Assembly (NCBI RefSeq): GCF_003665095.1
Contig: NZ_RCHV01000002.1
Span: 1,621,501-1,685,500, forward strand
Direction of reading: 5' to 3'
From: Streptomyces sp. Z26
Lineage (GTDB): Bacteria > Actinomycetota > Actinomycetes > Streptomycetales > Streptomycetaceae
DNA length: 64,000 bases
Shown here: positions 50,972 to 60,702 of the stretch, one piece after another
How positions within the stretch are numbered: the first letter of the stretch is position 1
Layout: every line of letters begins with the position of its first letter
Notes under the pieces: model-generated
Told to the model about the DNA's origin: nothing
The model's input: the letters and a program-made list of their open reading frames with translations, nothing else
Database searches by the model: none
Translations under genes and position numbers: made by a program

Positions 50972-52045
50972 ATGACGCAGACAACCACCAACCAAGACAC
51001 CGCCCGCTTCACCGTGCCGTCGAAGCACCCCATGGTGACCGTGCTGGGCTCCGAGGACTCCCTCCTGCGTGTGATCGAGACGGCGTTCCCGGGCACGGAC
51101 ATCCACGTCCGGGGCAACGAGGTCACGGCCACCGGCTCCCCGTCCGAAGTCGCGCTCGTGCAGCGGCTGTTCGACGAGATGATGCTGGTGCTCCGCACCG
51201 GTCAGCCCATGACCGAGGACGCGGTGGAGCGCACCATCTCCATGCTCCGCAAGGCGGACGCGGGAGAGGGCGACGGGCACTCGGCCCCCGCCGAGGTCCT
51301 CACGCAGAACATCCTGTCGAGCCGGGGCCGCACCATCCGCCCCAAGACGCTCAACCAGAAGCGGTACGTCGACGCGATCGACCGGCACACCGTCGTCTTC
51401 GGCATCGGCCCCGCGGGCACCGGCAAGACGTATCTGGCGATGGCCAAGGCGGTGCAGGCGCTCCAGGCGAAGCAGGTCAACCGCATCATCCTGACCCGGC
51501 CCGCCGTCGAGGCGGGCGAGCGGCTGGGCTTCCTGCCGGGCACGCTCTACGAGAAGATCGACCCGTATCTGCGCCCGCTGTACGACGCGCTGCACGACAT
51601 GCTCGACCCCGACTCGATCCCCCGCCTGATGGCCGCCGGGACGATCGAGGTCGCCCCGCTGGCGTACATGCGCGGCCGCACGCTCAACGACGCGTTCATC
51701 ATCCTGGACGAGGCGCAGAACACCAGCCCCGAGCAGATGAAGATGTTCCTGACCCGGCTCGGCTTCGAGTCGAAGATCGTGATCACGGGTGATGTCACCC
51801 AGGTCGACCTGCCGGGCGGCGCCAAGAGCGGCCTGCGCCAGGTGCAGGAGATCCTGGAGGGCGTGGACGACGTCCACTTCTCCCGACTGACCAGCACGGA
51901 CGTGGTCCGCCACAAGCTCGTCGGCCGGATCGTGGACGCGTACGAGCGGTACGACGTACGCACCGGGGACGGCGGCGCCGCCGGGACCGGCAACGGCAAC
52001 GGCGGTGCGGGCAGCGGTCCCGCGCGCGCCGACGGAAAGCACTGA
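50972..52045 (+). CDS. PhoH-family ATPase
   Basis: A 357-residue PhoH/PhoL protein. An N-terminal KH-like region ([40 protein letters not shown]) precedes the ATPase, with Walker [37 protein letters not shown], Walker [21 protein letters not shown] and [14 protein letters not shown]. It is thought to be an RNA-linked ATPase working with YbeY in 16S maturation and quality control. ATG 50972 matches the family start; ATG 50948 in frame follows GAGAGGG and is an alternative. It leads the phoH-ybeY-corC operon. Confidence 0.95.
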   Translation: MTQTTTNQDTARFTVPSKHPMVTVLGSEDSLLRVIETAFPGTDIHVRGNEVTATGSPSEVALVQRLFDEMMLVLRTGQPMTEDAVERTISMLRKADAGEGDGHSAPAEVLTQNILSSRGRTIRPKTLNQKRYVDAIDRHTVVFGIGPAGTGKTYLAMAKAVQALQAKQVNRIILTRPAVEAGERLGFLPGTLYEKIDPYLRPLYDALHDMLDPDSIPRLMAAGTIEVAPLAYMRGRTLNDAFIILDEAQNTSPEQMKMFLTRLGFESKIVITGDVTQVDLPGGAKSGLRQVQEILEGVDDVHFSRLTSTDVVRHKLVGRIVDAYERYDVRTGDGGAAGTGNGNGGAGSGPARADGKH

Positions 52046-52062
52046 GGGCCCGGCACACACCC

Positions 52063-52563
52063 ATGTCGATCGACGTCAACAACGAGTCCGGCCGCGCAGT
52101 CGACGAGCAGGCGCTCCTCGACATCTGCCGGTACGCACTGACCCGTATGCGCATCCACCCGCTCTCCGAGCTGTCCCTCATCGCGGTCGACGCCGACGCG
52201 ATGGAGCAGCTGCACCTCCAGTGGATGGACCTGCCCGGCCCCACCGACGTGATGTCCTTCCCGATGGACGAGCTGCGGCCGCCCGCCCGGGACGAGGAGG
52301 AGCCGCCCCAGGGCCTCCTCGGTGACATCGTGCTCTGCCCGGAGGTCGCCGAGCGGCAGGGCGCCGAGGCGCCCACGAAGCACACGACGGACGAGGAGCT
52401 GCAACTGCTCACCGTGCACGGCGTGCTCCACCTCCTGGGCTACGACCACGAGGAGCCCGGCGAGCGGGCCGAGATGTTCGGGCTCCAGGCCGCCATCGTC
52501 GACGGCTGGCGCGCCGAGCGCGGCCTGGAGGGGCCGTCCCCGGCCCCGACCACGACGTCGTGA
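52063..52563 (+). CDS. ybeY: Endoribonuclease YbeY
   Basis: A 166-residue rRNA maturation factor. It starts [20 protein letters not shown], carries the conserved [11 protein letters not shown] and [13 protein letters not shown], and the zinc site [11 protein letters not shown] (H-x3-H-x5-H). It lies 17 bases after phoH and overlaps the corC-like gene by four bases (GTGA). Confidence 0.96.
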   Translation: MSIDVNNESGRAVDEQALLDICRYALTRMRIHPLSELSLIAVDADAMEQLHLQWMDLPGPTDVMSFPMDELRPPARDEEEPPQGLLGDIVLCPEVAERQGAEAPTKHTTDEELQLLTVHGVLHLLGYDHEEPGERAEMFGLQAAIVDGWRAERGLEGPSPAPTTTS

Positions 52564-54062
52564 ACGCGCAACTGATCGCGGCCGCCGTCGCCCTGGTCGG
52601 GGTGGCGTGGCTCGCCGCGTGCGCCGAGGCGGGCCTCGCCCGTACGACGAGCTACCGCGCGGACGAGGCCGTCCGCTCCGGCCGCCGCGGCGCGGCCCGG
52701 CTCGCCGCGGTCGCCGCCGACCCGACCCGCTACCTGAACCTGGCGCTGCTGCTCCGGGTGGCCTGCGAGATGGCCGCCGGGGTGCTGGTGACGTACGCCT
52801 GCGTGGGGTACTTCTCGCACACGTGGGAGGCGCTGGCCGTCGCCATGGGCGTGATGGTGCTGGTGTCGTACGTGGCGGTGGGTGTCTCGCCGCGCACCAT
52901 CGGCCTCCAGCACCCGCTGAACACGGCGACGGCCGCGTCGTACGTCCTGGTGCCGCTCGCCAGCGTGCTGGGCCCGGTGCCGCAGCTGCTGATCCTGCTG
53001 GGCAACGCGCTGACGCCGGGGAAGGGCTTCCGCAAGGGCCCGTTCGCGAGCGAGGCGGAGCTGCGCGCGATGGTCGACCTGGCGGAGCAGGAGTCGCTGA
53101 TCGAGGACGACGAGCGCCGCATGGTGCACTCCGTCTTCCAGCTCGGTGACACCCTCGTGCGCGAGGTGATGGTGCCGCGCACCGACCTGATCACCATCGA
53201 GCGGCACAAGACGCTGCGGCAGGCGCTGACACTGGCGCTCCGTTCCGGTTTCTCGCGCATCCCCGTCGTCGGGGAGAGCGAGGACGACGTGGTGGGCATC
53301 GTCTACCTCAAGGACCTGGCGCGCCGCGTCCACATCAACCGCGGGTCGGAGACCGAGGTCGTGTCGACGGCGATGCGCCCGGCGGCGTTCGTACCGGACA
53401 CGAAGAACGCGGGCGACCTGCTGCGGGAGATGCAGCAGGACCGCATCCACGTGGCGGTGGTCGTCGACGAGTACGGCGGCACGGCGGGTGTGGTGACGAT
53501 CGAGGACATCCTGGAGGAGATCGTCGGGGAGATCACCGACGAGTACGACCGCGAGCTGCCGCCCGTGGACGACCTGGGCGACGGGCGCTACCGCGTGACG
53601 GCCCGGCTCGACCTGGGCGACCTCGGGGAGCTGTACGACCTGGTCGGGCTGGACGACGAGGACGTGGAGACGGTCGGCGGGCTGCTCGCCAAGTCGCTGG
53701 GCCGGGTGCCGATCTCGGGCGCCACGACCACCGTGGACGTCACGGAGGACCGTTCCGACCCGACGCTGACGGCGCTGCGGCTGACCGCCGAGTCCCCGGC
53801 GGGCCGTCGGAACCGCATCGTCACGGTGCTGGTGGAGCCGCTGCGTACGGACGTCGGGCCGGACGGCGAGGAGCCGACGGACGGCGCGGGCACAGGCGCG
53901 GACACCGACACGGGCCCGGGCGACCCGGGCACGGACGTGGCGGGGCGTACGGGCGAGGGGGCCGCGGACACCTCGGACGAGCCGGACGGCGCGGACGCGT
54001 CGACCGCCCACGGCGGCGGCACGGATTCCCCGGCGGCGGAGGACCGTACGGCGCGGAGCTGA
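52560..54062 (+). CDS. HlyC/CorC-family transporter or regulator (CBS-pair membrane protein)
   Basis: A 500-residue protein. Three to four N-terminal helices form a DUF21/CNNM domain ([60 protein letters not shown]). The CBS pair follows ([60 protein letters not shown]), then the CorC_HlyC transporter-associated domain ([20 protein letters not shown]). The ~80-residue C-terminal tail is rich in Asp, Gly and Thr and not conserved. Family members affect magnesium or cobalt homeostasis. Third gene of the phoH operon. Confidence 0.93.
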   Translation: MNAQLIAAAVALVGVAWLAACAEAGLARTTSYRADEAVRSGRRGAARLAAVAADPTRYLNLALLLRVACEMAAGVLVTYACVGYFSHTWEALAVAMGVMVLVSYVAVGVSPRTIGLQHPLNTATAASYVLVPLASVLGPVPQLLILLGNALTPGKGFRKGPFASEAELRAMVDLAEQESLIEDDERRMVHSVFQLGDTLVREVMVPRTDLITIERHKTLRQALTLALRSGFSRIPVVGESEDDVVGIVYLKDLARRVHINRGSETEVVSTAMRPAAFVPDTKNAGDLLREMQQDRIHVAVVVDEYGGTAGVVTIEDILEEIVGEITDEYDRELPPVDDLGDGRYRVTARLDLGDLGELYDLVGLDDEDVETVGGLLAKSLGRVPISGATTTVDVTEDRSDPTLTALRLTAESPAGRRNRIVTVLVEPLRTDVGPDGEEPTDGAGTGADTDTGPGDPGTDVAGRTGEGAADTSDEPDGADASTAHGGGTDSPAAEDRTARS

Positions 54063-54119
54063 GCCGCGCGGGGCCGGGGCGGGGGTCGCCGCTCCGGGTC
54101 GCGTTGTCAGTGGTCGTCG

Positions 54120-54137
54120 CCATACTTTCCGGTATGG
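54120..54137. promoter_or_regulatory. Start-codon inverted repeat with leaderless -10
   Basis: CCATAC (54120-54125) and GTATGG (54132-54137) form an inverted repeat spaced by six bases. CATACT at 54121-54126 is a -10 candidate seven bases before the ATG at 54134, so the palindrome spans promoter and start codon. Confidence 0.55.
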
Positions 54138-54529
54138 CGACGACACCGGACGGGCCCGAAGGCGCGCTGACCCCCGACGCGTTGAGAGCCCTCTGCCTGG
54201 AGCTGAACGGCGCGGTGGAGGACTTCCCGTTCCCGCGCAACCCGGGGCTGTCCACGTTCAAGGTGGCGGGCAGGATCTTCGCGTTCAGCGCGCTGGAGGA
54301 CGAGCCGCTGCGGGTCAGCCTCAAGTGCGACCCGGAGCTGGCCGTGCAGCTGCGCGCGGCGCACCCGGCCGTCACCCCGGGCTACCACCTCAACAAGCGC
54401 CACTGGAACACGGTGACGTTGGACGGCTCGCTCCCGCCGCGCGCGGTACGGGAGTTGGTGGAGGACAGCTACGACCTGGTGGTCGCGGGCCTGCCCCGCG
54501 CGACCCGGCTGGCGCTGGACCGGCCCTGA
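54134..54529 (+). CDS. MmcQ/YjbR family DNA-binding protein
   Basis: A 131-residue MmcQ/YjbR protein: LTPDALRALCLELNGAVEDF, GLSTFKVAGRIFAFSALEDE, VSLKCDPELAVQLRAAHPAV, GYHLNKRHWNTVTLDGSLPP. The fold has a double-wing, CyaY-like surface that may bind DNA; the cellular role is unknown. No ribosome site precedes the ATG; the -10 at 54121-54126 suggests a leaderless transcript. Confidence 0.88.
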   Translation: MATTPDGPEGALTPDALRALCLELNGAVEDFPFPRNPGLSTFKVAGRIFAFSALEDEPLRVSLKCDPELAVQLRAAHPAVTPGYHLNKRHWNTVTLDGSLPPRAVRELVEDSYDLVVAGLPRATRLALDRP

Positions 54530-54625
54530 CCGCCCACGACCGCACCTGCTGGTCCGACCCGTCCGACCACCCGGCCCGCGACCGTACGCGCGCACCCGCC
54601 GCGGGGCCGGTCCGGCGGCGCCGCA

Positions 54626-54631
54626 TATGCT
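54626..54631 (+). promoter_or_regulatory. -10 box of a leaderless promoter
   Basis: TATGCT is a perfect TAnnnT -10 ending seven bases before the ATG at 54639. No ribosome site is present. Confidence 0.6.
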
Positions 54632-54638
54632 CACCGCC

Positions 54639-54995
54639 ATGAGTGACGACGCCTCCGCGCTGGACCCGGAAGACCGCAAGCTGCTGACGCTCGCCCGCAG
54701 CACCCGCGCCCGCAACGGCGTGGCCGAGGGCGCGGCCGTACGCGACGAGAACGGCCGCACGTACGTCGCCGGGACCGTCGAGCTGCCCTCCCTGAGTCTC
54801 AGCGCGCTGCGTACGGCGGTCGCCATGGCCGTCGCGTCCGGCGCGTCCTCGCTGGAGGCGGCCGCGGTGGTGACCACGGCGGACGGCGTGCCGGACGAGG
54901 ACCTGGGCGCGGTACGCGACCTGGGCGGCGCCGGTACGCCCGTGCTGCTCGCCGCCACGGACGGCACCCCGCGCACGACGCTCACGGCGGGCTGA
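54639..54995 (+). CDS. Degenerate cytidine-deaminase-like protein
   Basis: A 118-residue protein with the overall layout of a cytidine deaminase (LTLARSTRARNGVAEGAAVR, GRTYVAGTVELPSLSLSALR, TAVAMAVASGASSLEAAAVV). The catalytic His-Ala-Glu and the zinc-binding Pro-Cys-x2-Cys motifs are both missing; there is no Cys at all in the protein. It is therefore very unlikely to be an active zinc deaminase. Genes in this position before era are often annotated as cytidine deaminase in actinobacteria. A structural or regulatory role is likely. Confidence 0.8.
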   Translation: MSDDASALDPEDRKLLTLARSTRARNGVAEGAAVRDENGRTYVAGTVELPSLSLSALRTAVAMAVASGASSLEAAAVVTTADGVPDEDLGAVRDLGGAGTPVLLAATDGTPRTTLTAG

Positions 54996-55071
54996 CGACG
55001 GACCGGCAGCGGGACGACCGGCCCGGCGCCCACCCCCGCCGGCGCTGGTCCGGGCCGGGCGCGCGATCGGG

Positions 55072-55077
55072 GACAAT
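55072..55077 (+). promoter_or_regulatory. -10 box of a leaderless era promoter
   Basis: GACAAT ends seven bases before the ATG at 55085. This favours 55085 over the in-frame ATG at 55076, which overlaps the -10 itself. Confidence 0.55.
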
Positions 55078-55084
55078 GGTCCGC

Positions 55085-56032
55085 ATGAGCGAACCCTCCC
55101 CCGCCCCCGCGCCGGCAGTCCCGCACCGCTCCGGTTTCGCCTGCTTCGTCGGCCGCCCCAACGCGGGCAAGTCGACCCTCACCAACGCGCTGGTGGGCAC
55201 GAAGGTCGCCATCACCTCCAACCGTCCGCAGACCACCCGGCACACCGTGCGCGGCATCGTGCACCGGCCCGAGGCACAGCTCGTGCTCGTCGACACCCCC
55301 GGTCTGCACAAGCCGCGCACGCTGCTGGGCGAGCGGCTGAACGACGTCGTCCGCACCACCTGGGTCGAGGTCGACGCCATCGGCTTCTGCCTGCCCGCCG
55401 ACCAGAAGCTGGGGCCGGGCGACCGCTACATCGCCAAGGAGCTGGCGGAGTCCCGTAAGACGCCGAAGGTCGCGGTCGTCACCAAGACCGACCTCGTCGA
55501 CTCCAAGACGCTCGCGGGCCAGCTCCTCGCCGTGGACCGGCTGGCGGCCGAACTCGGCTTCGAGTGGGCCGAGATCGTGCCCGTCTCCGCGGTCGACGGC
55601 AGCCAGGTCCAGCTACTCGCGGACCTGCTGGTGCCGCTGCTGCCGGAGGGCCCGCCGCTGTACCCGGACGGCGACCTGACGGACGAGCCGGAGCAGGTCA
55701 TGGTCGCGGAGCTGATCCGGGAGGCGGCGCTGGAGGGCGTACGGGACGAACTGCCGCACTCCATCGCCGTCGTCGTGGAGGAGATGACGCCGCGCGAGGG
55801 GCGCCCGGCGGACCGGCCGCTGCTGGACGTGTTCGCGAACATCTTCCTGGAGCGCCCCAGCCAGAAGGGCATCGTCATCGGCCCGAAGGGCCAGCGGCTG
55901 AAGGACGTCGGCAGCAGGTCGCGTACGCAGATCGAGGCGCTGCTCGGCACCCCGGTCTACCTGGACCTGCACGTGAAGATCGCGAAGGACTGGCAGCGCG
56001 ACCCGAAGCAGCTGCGCAGGCTGGGTTTCTGA
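55085..56032 (+). CDS. era: GTPase Era
   Basis: A 315-residue GTPase that binds 16S rRNA and assists 30S assembly. G1 is CFVGRPNAGKSTLTNALVG, G2 lies in ITSNRPQTTRHTVRGI, G3 VLVDTPGLHKPR, and G4 AVVTKTDLV. The C-terminal KH domain carries GIVIGPKGQRLKDVGSRSRT. The normally strict Era G3 sequence and length are kept. It is convergent with rnz, with a 15-bp tandem repeat between. Confidence 0.97.
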   Translation: MSEPSPAPAPAVPHRSGFACFVGRPNAGKSTLTNALVGTKVAITSNRPQTTRHTVRGIVHRPEAQLVLVDTPGLHKPRTLLGERLNDVVRTTWVEVDAIGFCLPADQKLGPGDRYIAKELAESRKTPKVAVVTKTDLVDSKTLAGQLLAVDRLAAELGFEWAEIVPVSAVDGSQVQLLADLLVPLLPEGPPLYPDGDLTDEPEQVMVAELIREAALEGVRDELPHSIAVVVEEMTPREGRPADRPLLDVFANIFLERPSQKGIVIGPKGQRLKDVGSRSRTQIEALLGTPVYLDLHVKIAKDWQRDPKQLRRLGF

Positions 56033-56065
56033 CCCCTCGTACGAGACCCCCGGCCGGGGCGCGCG

Positions 56066-56118
56066 GTGCCGGGATGCGCGGTGCCGGGGTGCGCGGTGAC
56101 GGGATGCGCGGTGCCGGG
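56066..56118. repeat. 15-bp tandem repeat between era and rnz
   Basis: GTGCCGGGATGCGCG (56066-56080), GTGCCGGGGTGCGCG (56081-56095), GTGACGGGATGCGCG (56096-56110) and a partial fourth unit running to the rnz stop codon. Each unit differs by one base from the first. Confidence 0.85.
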
Positions 56119-57024
56119 TCAGCGCCGCCGTGGCAGCGGCACCCGGTCCAGGTCGCGCGCGACGGTCAGCTCCCCGGTGAACCCGGCGGCCCGGGCCTGC
56201 TCACCGAACGCGGCGGGGTCCGCGTACCGCTGGCTGAAGTGCGTCAGCACCAGGTGCCGTACGCCCGCGTCCGCCGCGACGCGGCCCGCCTGGCCCGCGG
56301 TGAGGTGGCCGTACTCCTCGGCGAGCGCGGTGTCCTCGTCGAGGAACGTCGACTCGATGACGAGCAGGTCGCATCCGTCGGCCAGTTCGTGCACGCCGTC
56401 GCACAGCCGGGTGTCCATGACGAACGCGAACCGCTGCCCCCGCCGCCGTACGCTCACCTCGTCCAGGGTGACGCCCCGCAGCGCGCCGTCGCGCTGGAGG
56501 CGGGCCACGTCGGGGCCGGTGATGCCGTGGGCGGCGAGCCGTTCGGGCAGCATGCGGCGGCCGTCGGGCTCGGTGACGCGGTAGCCGTACGCCTCGACGG
56601 GGTGCGACAGCCGGGCGGCGGACAGCTCGTACGGCGGCCCCGGCGCCAGTACGCCGGGCGCGCGCACCGGCTCCACCCGCAGCCGTACGGTCTCGTGGTA
56701 CGCGGTGGAGTACCGAAGCCTCTCGAAGAAGTGCTCGCCGCCCGCCGGGAAGTGGGCGGTGACGGGGTGCGGTACGCGGTCGAGGTTGACGCGCTGGATC
56801 ACCCCGGCGAGACCCAACGAGTGGTCGCCGTGGAAGTGCGTGACGCAGACGCGGTTCAGGTCGTGCGCGGCGACCCCGGCGTGCAGCATCTGCCGCTGGG
56901 TGCCCTCGCCGGGGTCGAACAGGATGCCCTCGCCGTCCCAGAGCAGCACGTACCCGTTGTGGTTGCGGTGCCGGGTCGGGACCTGCCCGGCCGTGCCGAG
57001 CACGACCAACTCGCGTACGGACAT
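56119..57024 (-). CDS. rnz: Ribonuclease Z
   Basis: A 301-residue tRNA 3'-processing endonuclease of the MBL fold. It starts [20 protein letters not shown] and has the metal motif [20 protein letters not shown], the [17 protein letters not shown] exosite region, and late [12 protein letters not shown] and [11 protein letters not shown]. Length is normal for the bacterial family. The ATG lies 16 bases after the HIT gene, on the same strand, so HIT and rnz probably form a transcript. Confidence 0.94.
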   Translation of the reverse strand: MSVRELVVLGTAGQVPTRHRNHNGYVLLWDGEGILFDPGEGTQRQMLHAGVAAHDLNRVCVTHFHGDHSLGLAGVIQRVNLDRVPHPVTAHFPAGGEHFFERLRYSTAYHETVRLRVEPVRAPGVLAPGPPYELSAARLSHPVEAYGYRVTEPDGRRMLPERLAAHGITGPDVARLQRDGALRGVTLDEVSVRRRGQRFAFVMDTRLCDGVHELADGCDLLVIESTFLDEDTALAEEYGHLTAGQAGRVAADAGVRHLVLTHFSQRYADPAAFGEQARAAGFTGELTVARDLDRVPLPRRR

Positions 57025-57040
57025 GGGGAGTCGCCGCCGG

Positions 57041-57418
57041 TCAGCCGGGCGGCCATTCGAGGCCGCGACCGCCCAGCACGTGGGCGTGCGCGTGGAAGAC
57101 GGTCTGACCGGCGCCCGCGCCGGTGTTGAAGACGATCCGGTAGCCGGTGCCGGGTCCGCCCCCGGCGACGGGCAGCTTCTCCTGCGCGGCGACCTCGCCC
57201 GCCTCGCGCAGCACGTCGGCCGCGGCGGCGGGGTCGGCGGCGGCCAGCGACGCGGCGTCCGGGTGGTGCGCCTTGGGGATCACCAGGACGTGGGTGGGCG
57301 CCTGCGGGTTGATGTCCCGGAAGGCGAGCGTGGTCTCCGTGTCGCGGACGACGGTCGCGGGGACCTCACCCGCCACGATCTTGCAGAACAGGCAGTCGGC
57401 CTGCGGTTCTCCCGCCAC
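57041..57418 (-). CDS. HIT-family nucleotide hydrolase
   Basis: A 125-residue Hint-branch protein. The N-terminal zinc pair is [13 protein letters not shown], then [20 protein letters not shown], and the catalytic triad [12 protein letters not shown] (H-x-H-x-H). Hint proteins hydrolyse AMP-lysine or AMP-N conjugates. GTG 57418 follows GGGAGG with a 7-base gap. It is upstream of rnz on the same strand. Confidence 0.94.
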   Translation of the reverse strand: MAGEPQADCLFCKIVAGEVPATVVRDTETTLAFRDINPQAPTHVLVIPKAHHPDAASLAAADPAAAADVLREAGEVAAQEKLPVAGGGPGTGYRIVFNTGAGAGQTVFHAHAHVLGGRGLEWPPG

Positions 57419-57484
57419 GGTGGCGCCTCCCGCTGTGGGTCGTGGTTCGGTACCCAGCGGATGCTACCGGCTGGTGGCGCGGGG

Positions 57485-57519
57485 CGGGCACCGGCGGGCT
57501 CCCCTTCCGGCGGTGCCCG
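57485..57519 (-). terminator. rsmE terminator hairpin
   Basis: CGGGCACCG at 57485-57493 pairs with CGGTGCCCG at 57511-57519 (9 bp), 17 bases past the rsmE stop. It separates the rsmE unit from HIT-rnz. Confidence 0.65.
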
Positions 57520-57536
57520 GGTGGTGGCCCGCCGCG

Positions 57537-58274
57537 CTACGACCAGCGGCCCGTACGCCCCAGCAGCAGCGCCGCCGCCGCCGTACCCGCCGTGGACGTC
57601 CGCAGGACGCTCGGGCCCAGCCGGTACGGCGCCGCGCCCGCCTCCGCGCACGCGTCCAGCTCCTGCTGCGTGACGCCGCCTTCGGGCCCGACGACGAGCA
57701 CGATCTCGCCGTCCGCCGGGAGTTCGGCGGCGGCCAGCGGCGCGCCGCCCTCCCCGTGCAGCACGGCGGCGAACGCCGCGCCCCGCAGCCGTTCCGCCAA
57801 CTGCCCACCACTCAGCGGGTCCTCGACGTGCGGGAAGCGCAGCCGCCGCGACTGCTTCCCCGCCTCGCGCGCCGTCGTACGCCACTTCGCCAGCGACTTC
57901 GCCGCCCGCTCCCCGCGCCACTGCGTGACGCAGCGCGCGGCGGCCCACGGGACGATCACGTCGACCCCGGTCTCCGTCATCGTCTCGACGGCCGACTCGC
58001 CCCGGTCGCCCTTCGGCAGCGCCTGTACGACGGTCAGCCGCGGCCGTGGCTCCGGCTCGGTGCGTACGCGCTCGACGTCGGCCTCCAGCCGGTCCTTGCC
58101 TCTGACGGCGGTGACGGTGGCGTACGCGCCCGTGCCCGCGCCGTCGGTGAGGACGATCGGCTCGCCGGGCCGCAGCCGCCGTACGGACACCGCGTGGCGC
58201 CCCTCCGGCCCCTCCAGCACCACCGGCCCGACCGCGAGCGCCTCGGGCCCGGCCACGAACACCGGTGCGGTCAC
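57537..58274 (-). CDS. rsmE: 16S rRNA m3U1498 methyltransferase
   Basis: A 245-residue SPOUT methyltransferase. An N-terminal PUA-like domain reads VLEGPEGRHAVSVRRLRPGE. The knotted catalytic domain has VVQALPKGDRGESAVETMTE, GVDVIVPWAAARCVTQW, LVVGPEGGVTQQELDAC and PSVLRTSTAGTAAAA (SAM-binding knot). GTG 58274 overlaps the upstream nitronate monooxygenase stop as GTGA. The gene order differs from the usual dnaJ-rsmE-HIT arrangement only by this inserted enzyme. Confidence 0.95.
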   Translation of the reverse strand: MTAPVFVAGPEALAVGPVVLEGPEGRHAVSVRRLRPGEPIVLTDGAGTGAYATVTAVRGKDRLEADVERVRTEPEPRPRLTVVQALPKGDRGESAVETMTETGVDVIVPWAAARCVTQWRGERAAKSLAKWRTTAREAGKQSRRLRFPHVEDPLSGGQLAERLRGAAFAAVLHGEGGAPLAAAELPADGEIVLVVGPEGGVTQQELDACAEAGAAPYRLGPSVLRTSTAGTAAAALLLGRTGRWS

Positions 58275-59359
58275 GACACGCTCCGCGCGCTCAACCCCTC
58301 GCTCACGGCGGCGAGTTCGGCGGCGAGCACCTCCGTCAGCCGCGCCGCGGGCAGGTCCCGGGCGAGGCGGTGGCCCTGACCCGCCCAGAGGGCCATGCCC
58401 TGCGGGTCGCCCGCCTTGGCGGCGGCCTTGCGCAGCCCGGCGGTCAGGTAGTGCACGTACGGGTACGCGGGTGGCGCGTACGGGCCGTGCTCGTGCAGGA
58501 AGCGGTTGACGAGGCCGCGCGCGGGCCGCCCGGAGAACGCGCGGGTCAACTCCGTACGTGTGAACAGGGGGTTGGTCATCGCCTGCTTGTGCAGCACGTT
58601 CGCGCCCGACTCCGGGCACACCAGGTACGCCGTGCCGAGCTGCGCCGCCTGCGCCCCGGCCGCCAGCACCGCCGCGATCTGCCCGCCGCGCATCAGCCCG
58701 CCCGCCGCGACCAGCGGCAGCCGTACGGCCTCCCGGACCTGCGTGACCAGCGCCAACAGCCCCACGCCGCTGCCCGTACCGTCCAACTGCGGGTCGTCCT
58801 GGTGCGTGCTCTGGTGGCCGCCCGCCTCGACGCCCTGCACGCACAGCGCGTCGGCACCGGCCCACTCGGCGGCGCGCGCCTCGTTCACGGAGGTCACCGT
58901 GACGACGGTGAACGTCCCGGCCTTGGCGAGCGCCTCCAGGACGGGGCGCCGCGGGCAGCCGAAGGCGAACGAGACGACGGGCACGGGGTCGTCGAGCAGT
59001 ATCGCCAGCTTGGCGTCGAAGGCGTCGTCGGTGCCCTGGTCGGTGTCGCCGAGGGGCGTCTCGTACCAGGACGCCTCGCCCGCCAGCTGCTCGCGGTAGA
59101 CGGCGAGGGAGGCGGCGTCGGCGTTCGCGGGCTGCGGCATGAACAGGTTCACGCCGAACGACCCGTCGGTCAGCTGCCGGGTCCGTCTGATCTCCTCGTA
59201 CATGGCCTCCGGCGTCTTGTAACCGGCGGCGAGGAACCCGAGGCCGCCCGCGCCGCTGACGGCGGCCGCCAGCTCGGGACAGGCGGCACCACCCGCCATC
59301 GGGGCCTGGACGATGGGGTACTGGGAGAGCTCGGAGAGCGTGGTCTGCCCGGACGACAT
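58271..59359 (-). CDS. Nitronate monooxygenase (2-nitropropane dioxygenase family)
   Basis: A 362-residue FMN-dependent TIM-barrel enzyme that oxidises alkyl nitronates such as propionate-3-nitronate. It starts YPIVQAPMAGGAACPELAAA and continues FGVNLFMPQPANADAASLAV, ALCVQGVEAGGHQSTHQDD, LPLVAAGGLMRGGQIAAVLA and AQLGTAYLVCPESGAN. The active-site His is in GVEAGGHQ. ATG 59359 fits the family; CAGGAT seven bases upstream suggests a leaderless transcript. Its stop overlaps rsmE, so the two are translationally coupled. Confidence 0.92.
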   Translation of the reverse strand: MSSGQTTLSELSQYPIVQAPMAGGAACPELAAAVSGAGGLGFLAAGYKTPEAMYEEIRRTRQLTDGSFGVNLFMPQPANADAASLAVYREQLAGEASWYETPLGDTDQGTDDAFDAKLAILLDDPVPVVSFAFGCPRRPVLEALAKAGTFTVVTVTSVNEARAAEWAGADALCVQGVEAGGHQSTHQDDPQLDGTGSGVGLLALVTQVREAVRLPLVAAGGLMRGGQIAAVLAAGAQAAQLGTAYLVCPESGANVLHKQAMTNPLFTRTELTRAFSGRPARGLVNRFLHEHGPYAPPAYPYVHYLTAGLRKAAAKAGDPQGMALWAGQGHRLARDLPAARLTEVLAAELAAVSEGLSARSVS

Positions 59360-59571
59360 GGCCCACATCCTGTCACGCAGCGGCGCGGTCGAGGAACGGC
59401 CCCTCGGCCCTCCCGACCCCTCCCGGCCGCCGCGGCACGCCGCGCCACGGCAACGGGCGGCGCCCCCGGCCCGCCCCCGGAGGAGCTCGACGGAGGGCAC
59501 CGCCCGTGGTGTGCGTACGGGTCGCCCGTGCGCGTACGCGTGCCGTACGACCGCGCGGGGCGCGGCGCGCG

Positions 59572-60702
59572 TCAGCGCCCGTTGAACGCGTCCTTCAGCC
59601 GGGAGAACAGGCCCTGCTGCCCCGGCTGGAAGTGGCCCTGCGGCCGCTCCTCGCCGCGGAGTTGGGACAGCCGCCGCAGCAGCTCCTCCTGCTCCGGGTC
59701 CATCTTCGTCGGCGTCAGCACCTCGACGTGCACGATCAACTGGCCACGGCCGCCGCCCCGCAGATGCGTGACGCCGCGCTCGTGCAGCGGGATGGACTGG
59801 CCGGACTGGGTTCCGGGCCGGATGTCCACCTCCTCCAGCCCGTCCAACGTCTCCAGCGGCACCTTCGTGCCCAGTGCCGCCGCCGTCATCGGAATGGTGA
59901 CCGTGCAGTGCAGGTCGTCGCCGCGGCGCTGGAACGTCGCGTGGGACGTCTCGTGGATCTCCACGTACAGGTCGCCGGCCGGGCCGCCGCCGGGGCCGAC
60001 CTCGCCCTCACCCGCGAGCTGGATGCGGGTGCCGTTGTCCACACCCGCGGGGATCTTCACCGTGAGGGTGCGCCGGGAGCGTACGCGCCCGTCGCCCGCG
60101 CACTCCGGGCAGGGCGTGGGCACGACCGTGCCGAAGCCCTGGCACTGCGGGCACGGCCGCGAGGTCATGACCTGCCCCAGGAACGACCGCGTGACCTGCG
60201 AGACCTCACCACGGCCACGGCACATGTCACAGGTCTGCGCCGACGTCCCCGGCGCCGCGCCCTCGCCGCTGCAACTGCCGCAGACGGTCGCGGTGTCGAC
60301 CTGGATGTCCTTCGTGGTGCCGAACGCCGCCTCGTCCAGGTCGATGTCCAGCCGGATCATCGCGTCCTGGCCCCGGCGCGTACGGGAACGGGGGCCGCGC
60401 TGTGACGCCGTACCGAAGAACGCGTCCATGATGTCGGAGAAGTTCCCGAAGCCCCCGGCGCCGAAGCCGCCCGCGGCGCCGGAACCGCCGGCCGGGTCGC
60501 CGCCGAGGTCGTAGACCTGCTTCTTCTGGGGATCGGACAGCACCTCGTAGGCGGTGTTGATCTCCTTGAAGCGGTCCTGCGTCTTCGGGTCCGGGTTGAC
60601 GTCCGGGTGCAGCTCACGGGCCAGCCGCCGGAACGCCTTCTTGATTTCGTCCTGCGAGGCGTCGCGCTGCACGCCGAGGACCGCGTAGTAGTCCGTCGCC
60701 AC
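59572..60702 (-). CDS. dnaJ: Chaperone protein DnaJ (DnaJ2 type)
   Basis: A 376-residue Hsp40. The J domain ([20 protein letters not shown]) has the HPD tripeptide in ELHPDVNPD. The Gly/Phe region is followed by four zinc-finger repeats, [24 protein letters not shown] and CPECAGDG, and the two substrate-binding C-terminal domains. The GTG start abuts the hrcA stop with no gap, so the two are cotranscribed and under HrcA control. It is the second dnaJ type of actinobacteria, separate from the dnaK-grpE-dnaJ operon. Confidence 0.96.
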   Translation of the reverse strand: MATDYYAVLGVQRDASQDEIKKAFRRLARELHPDVNPDPKTQDRFKEINTAYEVLSDPQKKQVYDLGGDPAGGSGAAGGFGAGGFGNFSDIMDAFFGTASQRGPRSRTRRGQDAMIRLDIDLDEAAFGTTKDIQVDTATVCGSCSGEGAAPGTSAQTCDMCRGRGEVSQVTRSFLGQVMTSRPCPQCQGFGTVVPTPCPECAGDGRVRSRRTLTVKIPAGVDNGTRIQLAGEGEVGPGGGPAGDLYVEIHETSHATFQRRGDDLHCTVTIPMTAAALGTKVPLETLDGLEEVDIRPGTQSGQSIPLHERGVTHLRGGGRGQLIVHVEVLTPTKMDPEQEELLRRLSQLRGEERPQGHFQPGQQGLFSRLKDAFNGR

